The notes beneath the pieces were generated by a model. It made no database searches. It worked only from the letters and a program-made list of their open reading frames with translations, and was not told where the DNA came from. DNA of 64,000 nt, from contig NC_081181.1 in assembly GCF_029867415.1 (NCBI RefSeq), forward strand, positions 70,838,144 through 70,902,143. The letters run 5' to 3'. Both the position numbers and the translations under genes were made by a program. Origin of the DNA: Vicia villosa (lineage: Eukaryota; Streptophyta; Magnoliopsida; Fabales; Fabaceae). This document shows positions 23,022-35,260 of the stretch, piece by piece (within the stretch, counting starts at the first letter, position 1; each line of letters starts with the position of its first letter).

Positions 23022-26000
23022 TGTCGCACGCTCGCGAAATGTGAACAGAGTCGCCACCAATATATTTATCCCAAAGAGGGAAAGGAATATCAGAAAACCT
23101 AGAATAAAGAAAGGATAAGAAAAGGTCTTTCGACCAGAGATAGGGTACGGGAGTCGGTTACGCGAGGGGAAGGTGCTAGCACCCCTCACGCCCATCGTAC
23201 TCGATGGTATCCACCTATGTTTGCTCTATTCTAAGGGTGTATAAATCTAAAGCTTAATGCTAAGGGAATGCATGCAAATGAATGAAAAAGAAACACGGGG
23301 AAAATAAGGTTTATAAATAATTGTGCTCGCTTAGGCCTCGCGACCTAACGCCTACGTATCCTTTTCAGGAATCAGAGCGCCGTAGTTCGGCTCTTTAGTT
23401 TTTGTTTGTTTTTGTGTTTTTTAGTTGAACAGTTACATTCGCACTCCGCTGCTCGACCTCTGGAGTCTTAAGCTGGGAATGGAGCGGAAATAACGTGTCC
23501 GATTAGGAGAAAGAATGCCCTGAAGGCAAGAGAAAGAATGCCTCGGAGGCGAGAGAGATAAATTTGGTTTGTGTCTTTTAGATGTAATTCCATGATGAAC
23601 AAAACCCAATACAAGGCTTCGCGTCACTTCATTACTTTGATTTAGGTCTGAGCCTTTATTAAGTATTTTAAGTGTTTTTGATTGAGTGTTTTTTAAGGGA
23701 TTTTAATCTGCGAGTTGAATCACATAGAATGTATGATGTCAAAGAAACAGATTAGGGAATGAATCCCACTCATTTCTCTACATGGATAGAGAAACAGATT
23801 AGGGAATGAATCCCACTCATTTCTCTAATAATCGAGAAACAGATTAGGGAATGAATCCCACTCATTTCTCTTTGTAGTGATCGAGAAACAGATTAGGGAA
23901 TGGATCCCACTCATTTCTCTCTCACTAAGTGTTCGAGAAACAGATTAGGGAATAAATCCCACTCGTTTCTCTCCCACTTTTAATGTGATTCGCCTCTTCC
24001 TTTGTTAAGTGTTTTAAAGTTGAAAAGGAAAAGAAGAAGAAAACTAGCCTAAAATGAATAACTAGCTTAATGTGATGGGAACCTCTAATTCCTAAAGTTG
24101 TCATGGTTTCTACCTAATGGTTAGGAGCAAAAAGCGACATGAGAATATAAGCATAAGCGGAGATACAAGTAAATAACGATACAAGAATTAGTGTAAAAAT
24201 GAGTAAAAGAATGACTTGAAATATGGTACAAAACATAGAAGCAAATGATGCAAAATATAGTACCAAAAGTGAATTAAAGGACTATTATTTTTATTGATTT
24301 TTATATGACAAAGAACAAGAATTCTAATCAAGCAAAAGAAATAAAATACAAGCCTAAACTAATATTTTTTAGTGATTATTTTTATGTGTCAAAAAATGTA
24401 TTAAGGGTCTAAAAACTAATAGGAGATTGGTATGATTTTTATTGCCTAAAAGAAGTTAAAAATCTAAGTAAAATCTAAATTGTTAATTTAACAAAATATG
24501 AACAGGGGGTTCAAAATGAATTATAGGGCGTGATTAGGAACTGGGCGCAGGCCCAAAGGACAGGCCCAGAGGGGGCGTTTTTGTTTGAGTTTTCAGGTTA
24601 CCAAAAAAGATGTTATGGGCTCAGAGGGGGTGCAGAATTCGCATGGCTCCCATGTATTGTTCTAATTGATCCACTATCAAATGTTTATTCAGATTTTAAT
24701 TAAAAATAAAACAAATTAATTAAATGAATAGTAATAAAAAGGGAAATTACGTTTGCAATGTGACGATTCATATTCAACTCCTACTCAACGTTCATTCTCC
24801 CTCCCTCGTTTCGAACGGCGCCGGAAATCGCTCCGCCGCGCCGGAGGCGGCGGAGCTCGACTAAGTTCAGAATTAAAACACGCGCCCTCATCTATTTCAC
24901 CTCCTCTCTTCGTTTTCGACCTCCATTCCTCTAGAAACTCACTCCGTCTTCCTAAATCTGAACAAATAGCAAACCCTAGATCTAAAGAGAAATCAAATTA
25001 AACGCTCATGGTTACGAATCGTGAAGCTAGATCGTGGGGGAAGGAAACACGAGGTCTCAAGCTTCACAGTGGTATCAAGAATGCCGAAAAGGATGAAGAT
25101 TTAGGGCTTGGTGAAACTTACCTACCGGAGAATGGTCCGGCGCCTCTTCGACGTGCGGGAGCGAGAAAACTAGAGATATCCTTAAGGACTCAGGTAATAT
25201 TATGCATCCGTTATTCCTCAGTTTTGCGTTTTCCTTCTTCTTCTTCTTCCTTTTCTGAATCTGTGAACTATGCTGAAATCTTGTTGCCTATTGTTATTGT
25301 TTCTGAGAGATTATAGGAGACTCGGAGATGGAGGTTAAAAGATGAACTGAGAGGTTGAGATGGATTTCAGTGATGGAGTTTAGCTCTACTCCATTGAAGT
25401 TCAATGAGAACCTTCAATGGAGTTTTAGGTGGTGAGCGTGTAGTGGTTAGGGTGAGTGAGATGAATTGAGATGAGAGAGTAGAGTTAAATGTGAAGGAGA
25501 AGATGAGAGTGAAGGTTCTGAATTTTTGTGAATGATGGAGGATGCCGAGAGTGAAGATTGAAGAATGTGGAGACTGAAAATGGTGGAGTGTGGATGAAAA
25601 ATGGAGAATGAATCGAGAGATGGTTGAGACTTGATTATATAGAGGTGAATCTCTTCTCAACTTTTCTGTTATGATTCTGTTAGTAGTTATCTGGATTCTG
25701 TTAAAGTAGTTAGGTGGTTATGAGAATCGGTTAGGACAGTTAGTAATTTGTTAGGAGGAGGTTATAGTGATCGGTAAAAAAACAGTTAGAAGTTAGTTTG
25801 TTAGAAAGTGGAAGTTAGTTAAATTCTGTTATGAATTGGTTGGGTAAGTTAGAGGGAAGTTAGAAGATGTTAGAATTCTGTTATGGCAGTTTGACAGTTA
25901 GAAGTTAAGTGAAACTGAGTTAGTTAGTTACAAGTGTAAAGAGAAACTGTTAGGAGGTTAGGAATCAGTTGGGAAATCTGTTAGTAACTTGCAATAGAAG

Positions 26001-27196
26001 TTAGACTGTGGAATTCAGTTAGAAGTGGCTAGAATTTGTGTGGAATGATGGCTGCTATGAGATAGTGTTTCTTTTGGTTTAATAGGCTATGATTTTGAAA
26101 GGTTTGAATTGATTCATTTTGTCATGGATGAACAAGTGCAGGGCTGGTTTGAATTTCATTTGGTTATGCAGGTTTTTGAATTGGTAGAAGGTAAATATAT
26201 TAGGTTAATTCTGTTGTGTTTTGCTTTGTATTCTGGCTATTGATTTGTTTATGGCTGACTGGTTTATATCTGAATGCAAGGGGGTGATTTTGAATGATTT
26301 TGGATGCTGGTTCTGTCTGGGCTTTAGAATTTTGTAGGTTTACGGATTTTGAAATGTCAATAAGTTAGAACTTGGCCTTGTGTTTCCTATGCAAACTTTG
26401 AATTGATGTTAAGCTGCCACTTTTATTTTTTATGTGCAGGGACTGTTTCTTCATCAAGTGTATATCTCACTTCTTCACAACCTTGTTTAACAAGGTCAAT
26501 TGTTGCTGCTTGAGCAATTCTGGAATCAAGGAATGCATTTTCCTCAAGCTCATCTAAGGAAACAACCAGTACATCTCTGCTTCGGCCTGATGTTGGAAGA
26601 ACAATGAAGTGCAAACAGAGATTTACTTTTATTCCATCCTTGTATTTGTAAATGTAATGTCACCGTTGTAGAGTATTTTGAATTTGTAATGGCTCTTTTT
26701 GTAACAGCTTATTGTATGCATAGAAAAATTATTCTTGAATATAATTTAGATTCTTCCATGGACACTTGTGAATGTGTAATCTCTTTATGACTTTTCTTAT
26801 AATCCGCAATAAACACAAATGTCAGGTTAAATGAATGAGGCTTTATGAATCCCTTGTAAATGCCCCCAAATGATTTTGAGTGAGACTTCTTGATTAATAA
26901 CATTCCAGGATGAATGATTTTCATAAAGAAATCCTTCTCGAGTAATACCTAATAGCCCTTGATGATATATAGCCAAGCCTTTGAGATACAAACTAGCTGA
27001 GAATCCGACACTAACAGCAATCTACCTCAATTGTAGCATACAAACAGAATCCCAACGTTTCAAGCCTTGATCCTATGATAGACTTATTGATGAACCAATG
27101 TATAAGATGTTACATGACCTATTGGAGAGATGCATATGAATGTGAAGTTAAGCCAATTAGAAGTAAAATTAGGAGGGCAAATTTTGGGGTGCAACA
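23022..27196 (-). repeat. Element D 5' LTR (4175 bp)
   Basis: Offset exactly 8614 bp from the 3' LTR, with about three differences by eye. Contains the second five-hairpin array at 23717-23991 and the TATA candidate at 25635-25641. Its last base adjoins the right GTGTC duplication. Confidence 0.95.
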
Positions 27197-27197
27197 G

Positions 27198-30100
27198 TGT
27201 CATACCCCAAATTTGTCCTACCCTTTCATGTTTAACTGGCTTAGACTTCTCATTTCATTTACATCTCTCCATTAGGGCATTAACATAACATCATGCATCA
27301 TTAATCAATAACTTTGCATTGGATCAAGGATCTTGGAAGCTAGGGTTTTATATGGTAATTCACTGTGTGCTTCTTTCTCCTAAAGCTACAAGGCTTTCCT
27401 CCATGAAGATTCATCAAGGGCAAGAGGAATATGGGTTTTATATGTGGCGTCTGCAATCGTTAATTCGACTGAGATTTATCGGAGTTCATGTCGATATGTT
27501 CTGATGCACTTCAATTCTTATCTTATTCCATAGTTCCTCAAGGCATTATTATCATAGTGGGTTGAAATACAAGGGCAATCGCAGGAGAGGTTGACTTATT
27601 CATTTATCTTGATCAACACAACTTTTGGCTCGCATCATGTACTTAGTACTTCAATTGCAGGTTAATTGAGATTTCAAGAATTAGTGATTCAAGACTTGTC
27701 GTTGAAGTTTGGAGGTGAAGATTTACTGTGGATCAAACTTTCAAAATTGCGAGTTGATTAAAGTTTATACATTGGGATTTGAAGTCCAAAGATACTCAAA
27801 GTAAAGTAAAAGTTCTTAAACACTTGTGTGGTTTTTTTTGTTTGATATTTGAATTACAAGACTGAAGCACGCGCCAAAGATGTTCACTTTAATATTGATT
27901 CAAAATCCCTCAAGAAACTTCATTCACGTTTCAAGAATATACAAACCAAAAATCCAATTCCGTTCCAATCGATCACCCAATACATGTCCATTACAAAAAA
28001 GAATATACAAATGGAATTGCAAACAATTTCAAACATTCATTCGAGATTCAGAAGTCCAGTCCATTACATAACAATTGTTACAAAATTATCCACACAAAAA
28101 AGGGGCCTTCACAATAAAACTGATCCCAAAACTGTTATGCATCAATACAGAGAAATTCCCGATTCAGCTTTGCAATTCCATCCCTGCTGCCCCAGGAAGA
28201 GTAAACCAAACCAGCAACTCATAAACCGAAGAAAAGGGAAAAGACCGAATCAGTTCCCAGTAAAACCGAACCCGAGCTTGCTGCATAACGAAAACGCGAA
28301 GCCAAAGTCGAAAATTGATTCAGAAGCTGCACATATACAAGTTCACATATCAGAATTGAAGAGAACAGAAAAAGAGACTAAAAAGCTTTCACGACAAAAA
28401 AAAATCAAAGAGAAAAAACTCACCAAAAGAATCTGTAACTGAATCGTAACAAACTCTCTTCATTCTTCACCCATCCCCTACCATTCTTCATCATCACCCC
28501 TGCGAAATCGCCACACAAAGAAAACTCAGAAGTTCAATCTCCAATCCCTCTCCCTCCATTGAATCCTTAACAGAAAAGAGATAACAGAAGTCATAAAGAA
28601 ACATTGGATGAACCGGTAACAAATTTCTTCTTCCACGATCTTCTTCCAAAAATCTCAACCTTCATCTTCGTTGCGTCATCATCTTCATCAATCACCAAAG
28701 AGCATTCGATCTGCAAACTACAACAACAATCACATCTGAGACTCAAAAGAAGGCAAGAAAGAGAATCATAGAGGAAGAGCTCAGGGAATCACCTTCAAAA
28801 TCCTCATACGCTTCATACGGTTCATTGCCACTGAGTTACCATCACCACTGCTCTCAACAATTCTTCAATTGCAGAAGAATTCGCACAATCTTCATCATCA
28901 TCATCGACATTCGATCCTCTCTTCATCTTCGTCGATCCAGAGTTCATCGTCTTCAACGAATCTCCAGCAAGCACTTGCAAATCGGAAGCGCACCTTCGAC
29001 ACCACCGCACCACCCACGCCAAACTATTCCAGATCGCAACACATCCGATTCGCTTGCGGCCTCGGGGTAGAGACGAGGAGGATTCGAATCGGAGAGGTTG
29101 ATTGAGAGACGAGAGAGTTCGAGTTTGAAACGGAGAAGAAGGAAGAGAATCTCCACCGTCTGAGTTTCGATCGGAGATTGGCCGGAGGAGATTGGAGGCC
29201 GCCGTTTACGCCGTCGCGAGAGAGGAAGGAGATAGCCACAAACACGTAAACCTAATCTTCTATCTTCTTTCTATTTGGATTATCTTGTTAACATGGTTTT
29301 TAATTTGGTTTACAATAGTTAATTTGTTATTAGGGATGATTAATAAAAAAACCTGAATGATTAATATTGACACTAGAATCTGTTTGGATCAATTCAAATG
29401 ACCGGGCCTTGCTACGAATTGCCAATGCTACACCTCCCTACAGCCCACGCACCACTCTCTCGTTTTGCCATAAAAAATACTGTAATAAAAAACATGTCAT
29501 TGGGCCTTCTCTCAATCTGCACGCTGCACCCCCCTAAGCCCATCTTTACCATCTTTCACAAAAATCTAAACGAAAACATTCTCTGGGCCAGCATCAGATT
29601 GGGCCCTGTGCCCTTTCCCTGCATACACCATGAAATCAATGTTCACCCCCTGTTTCTGTTTTTTTTAGCTACTAAATTTAGGTTTAATTAGATTTCTTTC
29701 TATCTTTTCTTTTAGGTGATAAAAATGCTTTTTTCTATTATTTTCATTAGACTTTAACACTAATTTTGACATAAAAATGCATAAAATCAATGTTAGATTT
29801 AGGTTCACTTTACAATAGCTTTGTTACTTTTAGTTGTCAAAAACATGATAAAATCCCTTAACTTTGGTTAGATTTTTTTAGGTAATTGTTGACATTAAAA
29901 AAGGCTCATAAAAATAAGTAGACCATAGGTTAATTTTGACACTAATCTTTTGACTTCATAAAGACAATAAAAATACTAGTTTAGACTTATTAGAATGTAG
30001 GTTTTTTAAGTACAATTTAGACTTGAATTAGGAATCCCCCATAAAAGACTCATAAAAAAATTGGTAGTTTTTTTAGTTTCGTTTTTGTACTAATGCTTGA

Positions 30101-31265
30101 ATTGTTTTGTGCTAGTTCCATGTTATTTTTGTATAATTGTGTGATTTTATTGCTTGTATTTTTGGCCTTATTTTAGGCCTACCTTGTTAATACTACTTAT
30201 ATGCTTCTCTTAGAATTTATCCCATGTTAACATTAGGATTTAGACTTGTATAGACAACTTAGTTTAGAATTTAGGATTAGTTCCCTATTGCATTCTTTTC
30301 TCTTTTCAACTTTTAAAAAACTTAATAAAAGGAAGATGCGAATCACATTAAGAAAGTGATAGAGAAATGAGTGGGATTCATTCCCTAATCTGTTTCTCAA
30401 TCACTTAGTGGCATAGAAATGAGTGGGATTCATTCCCTAATCTGTTTCTCGGTCACTACTTAATGGGAGAGAGATGAGTGGGACTCATTCCCTAATCTGT
30501 TTCTCAAACATTAATTAATGGGAGAGAAATGAGTGGGATTCATTCCCTAATCTGTTTCTCGAACATTACATAATGGGATAGAAGTGAGTGGGATTCATTC
30601 CCTAATCTGCTTCTCGATCATTATACATTTTTATGTGATTCGAATCGCAAAGTAAATTCCCTTAAAAAATACACAACCAAAAACACTTAAAACACCTAAC
30701 AATGGTTCAAATTAAAACAAAGTAGAGAAAGTGGTGAGTGGCCCGGTATTGGGAACTGTTCATCACTCATCTACGCTAAAAGACACAAACCAATCATCTC
30801 TTTTCCTTCTTTCTAAGGGCATTGTTATTTCCGCTCGAATGCATCGTAGGCGATCCCTTATGCAAGAGCGCGAAAGTTAACTCCGCCCAACTAAAAAACA
30901 CAAAAACAAACAGAAAATCGTGCGCCGAGCTACGGTAACTCTGATTCCTGAAAAGGATACGTAGGCAGCGGGGTAGGGCCCGTGCGAGTACAATTCTTTA
31001 TTTTCCCTACATTTTGCATTCATTTTGCATATAGACATAGACATAGTACACACCCTTTAGATAGAAACAAACATAGGTGGATACCATCGAGTACGATGGG
31101 CGTGAGGGGTGCTAATACCTTCCCCTTGCGTAACCGACTCCCGTACCTAGATTTTCTGGTCGCAAGACCCTGTTCTTATCCTTTGTTAGGTTTTCTGATA
31201 TTCCTTTCCCTTATGGGATAAATATATTGGTGGCGACTCTGTTCATTTTTCGCGAGCGTGCGACA
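27198..31265 (+). repeat. Element B 5' LTR (4068 bp)
   Basis: Starts TGTCATACCCC, ends GCGTGCGACA. A frame at 27849-28442 (about 197 codons, non-ATG start) is also present in the other LTR, but has no recognisable domain, so no gene is called. A GC-rich segment near 28960-29240 resembles a plant 5' UTR on the antisense strand. Confidence 0.94.
30340..30641 (+). repeat. Five-unit hairpin array inside inverted repeats (B 5' LTR)
   Basis: Five 'gagaaatgagtgggattc...ctgtttctc' units between GAATCACAT (30340-30348) and ATGTGATTC (30633-30641). Relative to element orientation it is the same structure as in D. The 3' LTR copy is 40455-40756, where one closing arm has a C-to-T change. Confidence 0.88.
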
Positions 31266-31267
31266 GC

Positions 31268-31285
31268 TGGCGACTCTGCTGGGGA
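31268..31285 (+). promoter_or_regulatory. Element B primer-binding site
   Basis: TGGCGACTCTGCTGGGGA, two bases after the LTR end. Its first 11 bases also occur inside the LTR at 31231-31241. Confidence 0.9.
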
Positions 31286-32278
31286 TGTTGCTAGACCTGT
31301 TGCTGGTCCATCCTTAGTGAGTCGATCCTAGCCTATCCGTTTGTTTGTTTATTTACTGGGTGTGCTATGTTTTGTCTATACGTGCATTTATTTATTTTAT
31401 GTATTTGTTTTATGTTTCGCATGTCCTGTTTACTTTCCCGCTTGCATATCATGTTTATTTTCCGCATGAATCTGGACTGGATTGGGATCCCCTTCGGGAC
31501 CATATATTTTCACTGTTTGCAGGTTGGGTGGGATGTTCTATGAGGTAAAAGGCCCAATACCCAGGCCAGAGTGACACATAGGATACCTAGGACAGAGTGG
31601 ATAGTCATGACGCCAACAGAATGTCAGGTTCTGTTGATTGCGATCATGAGACCCACGACCAGCCGAGGTTCAAATGAGATACCGTTGTTGGCATGTATTT
31701 GCGACAATGATGGTGTTTCAGGAGAACTGATAACGCTGGAAGCCATTGACCTACCTTGACCTAGATTCACCTGTGAGTGGGGTGGGATATACATGACAGG
31801 TACCGTTGGTGACTACTATGTTCTGTTGGTGACTATTGGTTTTCCTGGTATTCAAAAAGGTGTCGGACCTTTGATCTTGTGACATTTGACTTGTATCAGT
31901 TATTCAGAAGTTTGTATGGTGGTTACTAAGATTATATGGACCTTGATACCATGCCTCTGCATTGCATAACATCATTGCTTCATCCACTTCATTTGTGAGG
32001 ATCCAAAAGTCTATTTCCAAAAAAAAGAGAAAAAGGAAAAAGAAAAGAAAAGATATCCTATACAAAATAAAGCTTTGATTTCAAAAGAACAAAAAGAGAA
32101 ATAAAAGTATGTGAAAAGACTTCAGGGTTCTCCACAAATGAAACATTGCATTCATATCATATTGCATGTCATGGTTCTCTCCGAAACTTATTGGGGTCCC
32201 TTTCAACAGATTTCTGCTTCATCAACGAAACTGACTTCCCTACATCCGTATCATACAAGGATTAATCAGAAGAGAATC
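31286..32278 (+). other. Element B leader
   Basis: Non-coding. Shares about 230 bp (31520-31760) with D's leader and the 'aaaggcccaatacccagg' phrase with C. A purine-rich A/G stretch lies near 32010-32110. An in-frame ATG upstream of gag occurs at 32138. Confidence 0.65.
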
Positions 32279-33727
32279 ATGGACCGTCTTGAACAAAATC
32301 AGGCTGAACTTCGTAAGGACATGGATATTATGGGGGAGAGGATGACCCAACTCTTGGAGACTCTCCAAGCTGTTATTCAGGGGCAAGAAGAGCTCAAACT
32401 ATGTGTCGCTAAGTTGGCTAATGGTACTCCGACCACTGTTGCTAATGGGGGATCAAAAACTGTGCCCGTGGAAGTTCATAACAAGGAGGATTCACACCAT
32501 GAGAACGATTCTGAACTCGAAGCTTACAAGTTCCCGATCGAGGAAAATGAGAGAAAATTCCATCTCCTGGGAGAAAGATTGAATTCTTTAGAAAGTCGAA
32601 GTTCCTCAAGTTTAAATGCTATTGATTTGTGTCTAGTGCCTGATATCAAGATTCCTGCTAAATTCAAAGTCCCCAGTTTTGAGAAATACAAGGGTACTAC
32701 TTGTCCGATGAGTCACATCAAGGCATTCTGTAACAAGATGGCTCCGTATGCAGAAAATGACAAGCTTCTAATGCATTTCTTTCAGGATAGCCTAAGTGGG
32801 GCATCTCTTGAATGGTATACACGACTCGAACGAACTCATGTCCGCACATGGGATGAACTAGCAGAGGCTTTTCTCAAACATTACAAGTACAACAGTGACA
32901 TGGCTCCTACTAGACTACAACTCCAAAGTTTAACTCAGAAGGTTGATGAGTCTTTTAGAGAGTATGCACAGAGATGGAGAGAATTAGCATCTAGAGTCCA
33001 ACCTCCTCTTTTGGAACGAGAACTTGTAGACACGTTCATGAATACTTTGAAAGATCCTTATCTAAACATGATGATCGGATGTGCTTCCTCCGAATTTTCA
33101 AATTTGGTTGTTGTAGGAGAACGAATTGAAAACGCTTTAAAGATGGGTAAAATCCAAGATATCTCCGATGTTTCCGAATTCACTGAAGAAGAGAAAAGTG
33201 AAACAAATACAGTTTCTGAGATTGAGGAAGAGGAAATCCATGTTTATCCTCAAGTTCAAGTTCCTAACTATCAGGTGGTCCCAGTTTCTCCTAGTCAGTA
33301 TATTCCACAAGTCTTTGCCACCACTATCAATCAACAACCCCAAATGGTCCAACAACGACCAATTCAGTATCTGCCACAAAAGCAATGTGCTCCACATCAA
33401 CAAGTTCATCTGAATCAACGCCAACCTAGAAATAATTTGGAACGAAGATATGCTCCGTTGGACCAGATTCCTATGACATACAGTAAACTTCTGCCATATC
33501 TAGTTCAAAGCTTGTTGGTGACTCCCAAATCTCTGAAGCCTCCACCACAGCCGTTTCCACCTGGGTATGACCCTAATGTGCAATGTGGGTATCACGCTGG
33601 ATCAGCAGGGCACTCAACTGAGGACTGCAACGCTTTCAAAGCCAAAGTACAACAGTTGATCGACGAGAGGTATATAACCCTTCAAGGAGGAAACATGTGG
33701 GTGAATGGAATTCCCTTGCCCGAATGA
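32279..33727 (+). CDS. gag: Gag polyprotein of element B (gag only, 482 aa)
   Basis: Structural protein that would coat retroelement RNA in virus-like particles. The ATG at 32279 is chosen because the protein then begins with a coiled-coil-like stretch (MDRLEQNQAELRKDM) like A's Gag; the frame stays open upstream with an ATG at 32138. A retrotransposon Gag core starts near residue 115 (LCLVPDIKIPAKFKV, then EKYKG) and runs to about residue 290, followed by a Gln/Pro-rich region. Near the C-terminus is a zinc-knuckle-like motif, C436-x2-H439-x5-H445-x4-C450, differing from the usual CCHC. The frame is intact, but nothing of pol follows. It is clearly related to A's Gag, though far from identical. 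Preservation without pol suggests selection or youth. Confidence 0.9.
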   Translation: MDRLEQNQAELRKDMDIMGERMTQLLETLQAVIQGQEELKLCVAKLANGTPTTVANGGSKTVPVEVHNKEDSHHENDSELEAYKFPIEENERKFHLLGERLNSLESRSSSSLNAIDLCLVPDIKIPAKFKVPSFEKYKGTTCPMSHIKAFCNKMAPYAENDKLLMHFFQDSLSGASLEWYTRLERTHVRTWDELAEAFLKHYKYNSDMAPTRLQLQSLTQKVDESFREYAQRWRELASRVQPPLLERELVDTFMNTLKDPYLNMMIGCASSEFSNLVVVGERIENALKMGKIQDISDVSEFTEEEKSETNTVSEIEEEEIHVYPQVQVPNYQVVPVSPSQYIPQVFATTINQQPQMVQQRPIQYLPQKQCAPHQQVHLNQRQPRNNLERRYAPLDQIPMTYSKLLPYLVQSLLVTPKSLKPPPQPFPPGYDPNVQCGYHAGSAGHSTEDCNAFKAKVQQLIDERYITLQGGNMWVNGIPLPE

Positions 33728-34399
33728 AAGCTCAGATTTCAGAAAGTCTCAAATTTCGAAAAATTCCCTGTTTAAACTCATTGATATGATAATAATAAAA
33801 GCATCTCTCCTTCTCAAGGTTCTTGTGCTCAGTTGTATCCCTGAGGGTTGGTGTTTCAGTTGGTGTTTCGAGCTTTCCTTACAAAAGATAGCTTTTCTAA
33901 GTTTGATGAACTTGCAAGGTTCTTCCATGTTTGATGGCAAATACTTTCTCCAACATCTATGCTTGGGGCTCCCGCACGAGGGATAAGCAAGACGTACTCT
34001 TATCTTGAGCATTGCATCACTTGCATTGTTCGAATCCCTAAAGTGAGGCAAAAATTTACAACTCTTGGAGCTCTTCTTTTGAAGTAATCTGAAGTGTTTG
34101 GAAGGAACTACAAAAAGTATTCAAGATCAACAAGTCCAGACGGAGTCAAGCCTCCTCAACTATGTCAATCATCAATTCATTTCTGCATTTTCATTTGTAA
34201 TTTTCCTTGTTTTGTTAATTGTTTCTTCCATGTAAAACTTGTTTGTTTTTAACCATAATAAAAAATGCACTGCATATGCTAGTTTCAAATCAATCCATTC
34301 GTGTTCACTCATATATTTCTGTCTATCGATATCAAACTCTTGATTAAGCAAAAATATCAAAAGGAGAATGATGGAAGAATAATAAAAACGCAAAACCTC
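33728..34399 (+). other. Element B interior after gag, non-coding
   Basis: No pol remnant seen. Near 33960-34010 'ggggctcccgcacgagggat' is the reverse complement of phrases near 10790 and 11525 in C. Confidence 0.6.
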
Positions 34400-35260
34400 T
34401 AATTGTGTGCTTTTGAATAAAACCATGCTGAGGATGTACAGGCATTGTTTCAAATCCCCAAACACTGGAGATATAAGGGACTGCAACCCTCGTTAACCCC
34501 TTTGAGCCATGAAGTAGGAGTTTCTTTTTTATACAAAAAAAACCTCACATTTAACCCAGGGGCAGGGTAGCGTTCAATTATCCTAATCGAGCAATCCAAA
34601 TTCATCAGGAGTGTGCATCCAAGGATACAACAATGGTTATCCTTCAAAAGGTTGAGAAAAGTCAATATCACAATGGTAATCCCTCGTCAATCAGATAATC
34701 AGGCAGTCACAATCACCTCCCACAAATCAAAGATTCAGGATCACACGACTTATCGAAAAAGTGAATGAAAAAAAAAGCCCGCTAAGTCAACAACTTGAAA
34801 ACAAGTGACTTAGGCAAAAATAAGGGCATCCCGCTGGACTCCAAAATAAAATTCAAAAGAATTTGTCCAGGCAAAAGTTAGGGATACAAAAAAGCAAAGC
34901 AAAAGCGAAAAGCAAGGATTATAAAATAAAGATCCTCATCAAAAGAACAAAGTCGTGTGATCAAACGCCAAAAACAAAAGGGGTAAGGTGACCGCCATGT
35001 CTAGAAGACCTCATCAATCCCTCAATCATTTCAAACTCCTTTTGAAGGATGAACGCTCGTATCAAGTTAAGTTGAACTTAGGACTGGAGAACATCACGAA
35101 GAATGGGTGGGTTAGGTTAGACTTTGAGCCTTAAATCCTTTCTTTCTAAAACCGTGAACCAAGCCACGTTACAACCCTTAAAAGACCTAATTGAAGCAGG
35201 GTTATTTCAAAAGCATACTACACCAAGTTGCGTAAAACTGACTCCTAGATGTTTGCTTAC
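34400..35260 (+). other. Conserved non-coding module of element B
   Basis: Reverse-complement counterpart of the modules in C and D, so identical in element sense. Includes hairpins CTAAGTCA/TGACTTAG (34782-34789/34806-34813) and CTGGAC/GTCCAG (34834-34839/34865-34870), each followed by 'aggcaaaagttaggg'-like text, then the block with 'ggagaacatcacgaag' and 'ccacgttacaaccc' (35085-35180). Confidence 0.78.

Larger units (their letters stand above)
14408..27196 (-). mobile_element. Element D: very young, protein-less Ogre-like element (LARD-like)
   Basis: 12,789 bp with LTRs of identical length (4175 bp) at 14408-18582 and 23022-27196, a minus-strand PBS at 23002-23019, a PPT at 18583-18596 and GTGTC duplications. 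By eye the LTRs differ at about three positions (near 14723, 14733 and 18561), so the insertion is very recent. The 4.4-kb interior holds a minisatellite, a non-coding module shared with B and C, and a leader, but no gag, pol or ORF1. It must have been copied by another element's proteins. This is the youngest insertion in the window. Confidence 0.95.

Noticed and set aside
27849..28442. 197-codon frame in B's 5' LTR, also at 37961-38551
   Set aside because: Begins without ATG, lysine/glutamine-rich, no recognisable domain; present twice only because it is in the LTR, and the copy ends differently after an A-run length change.
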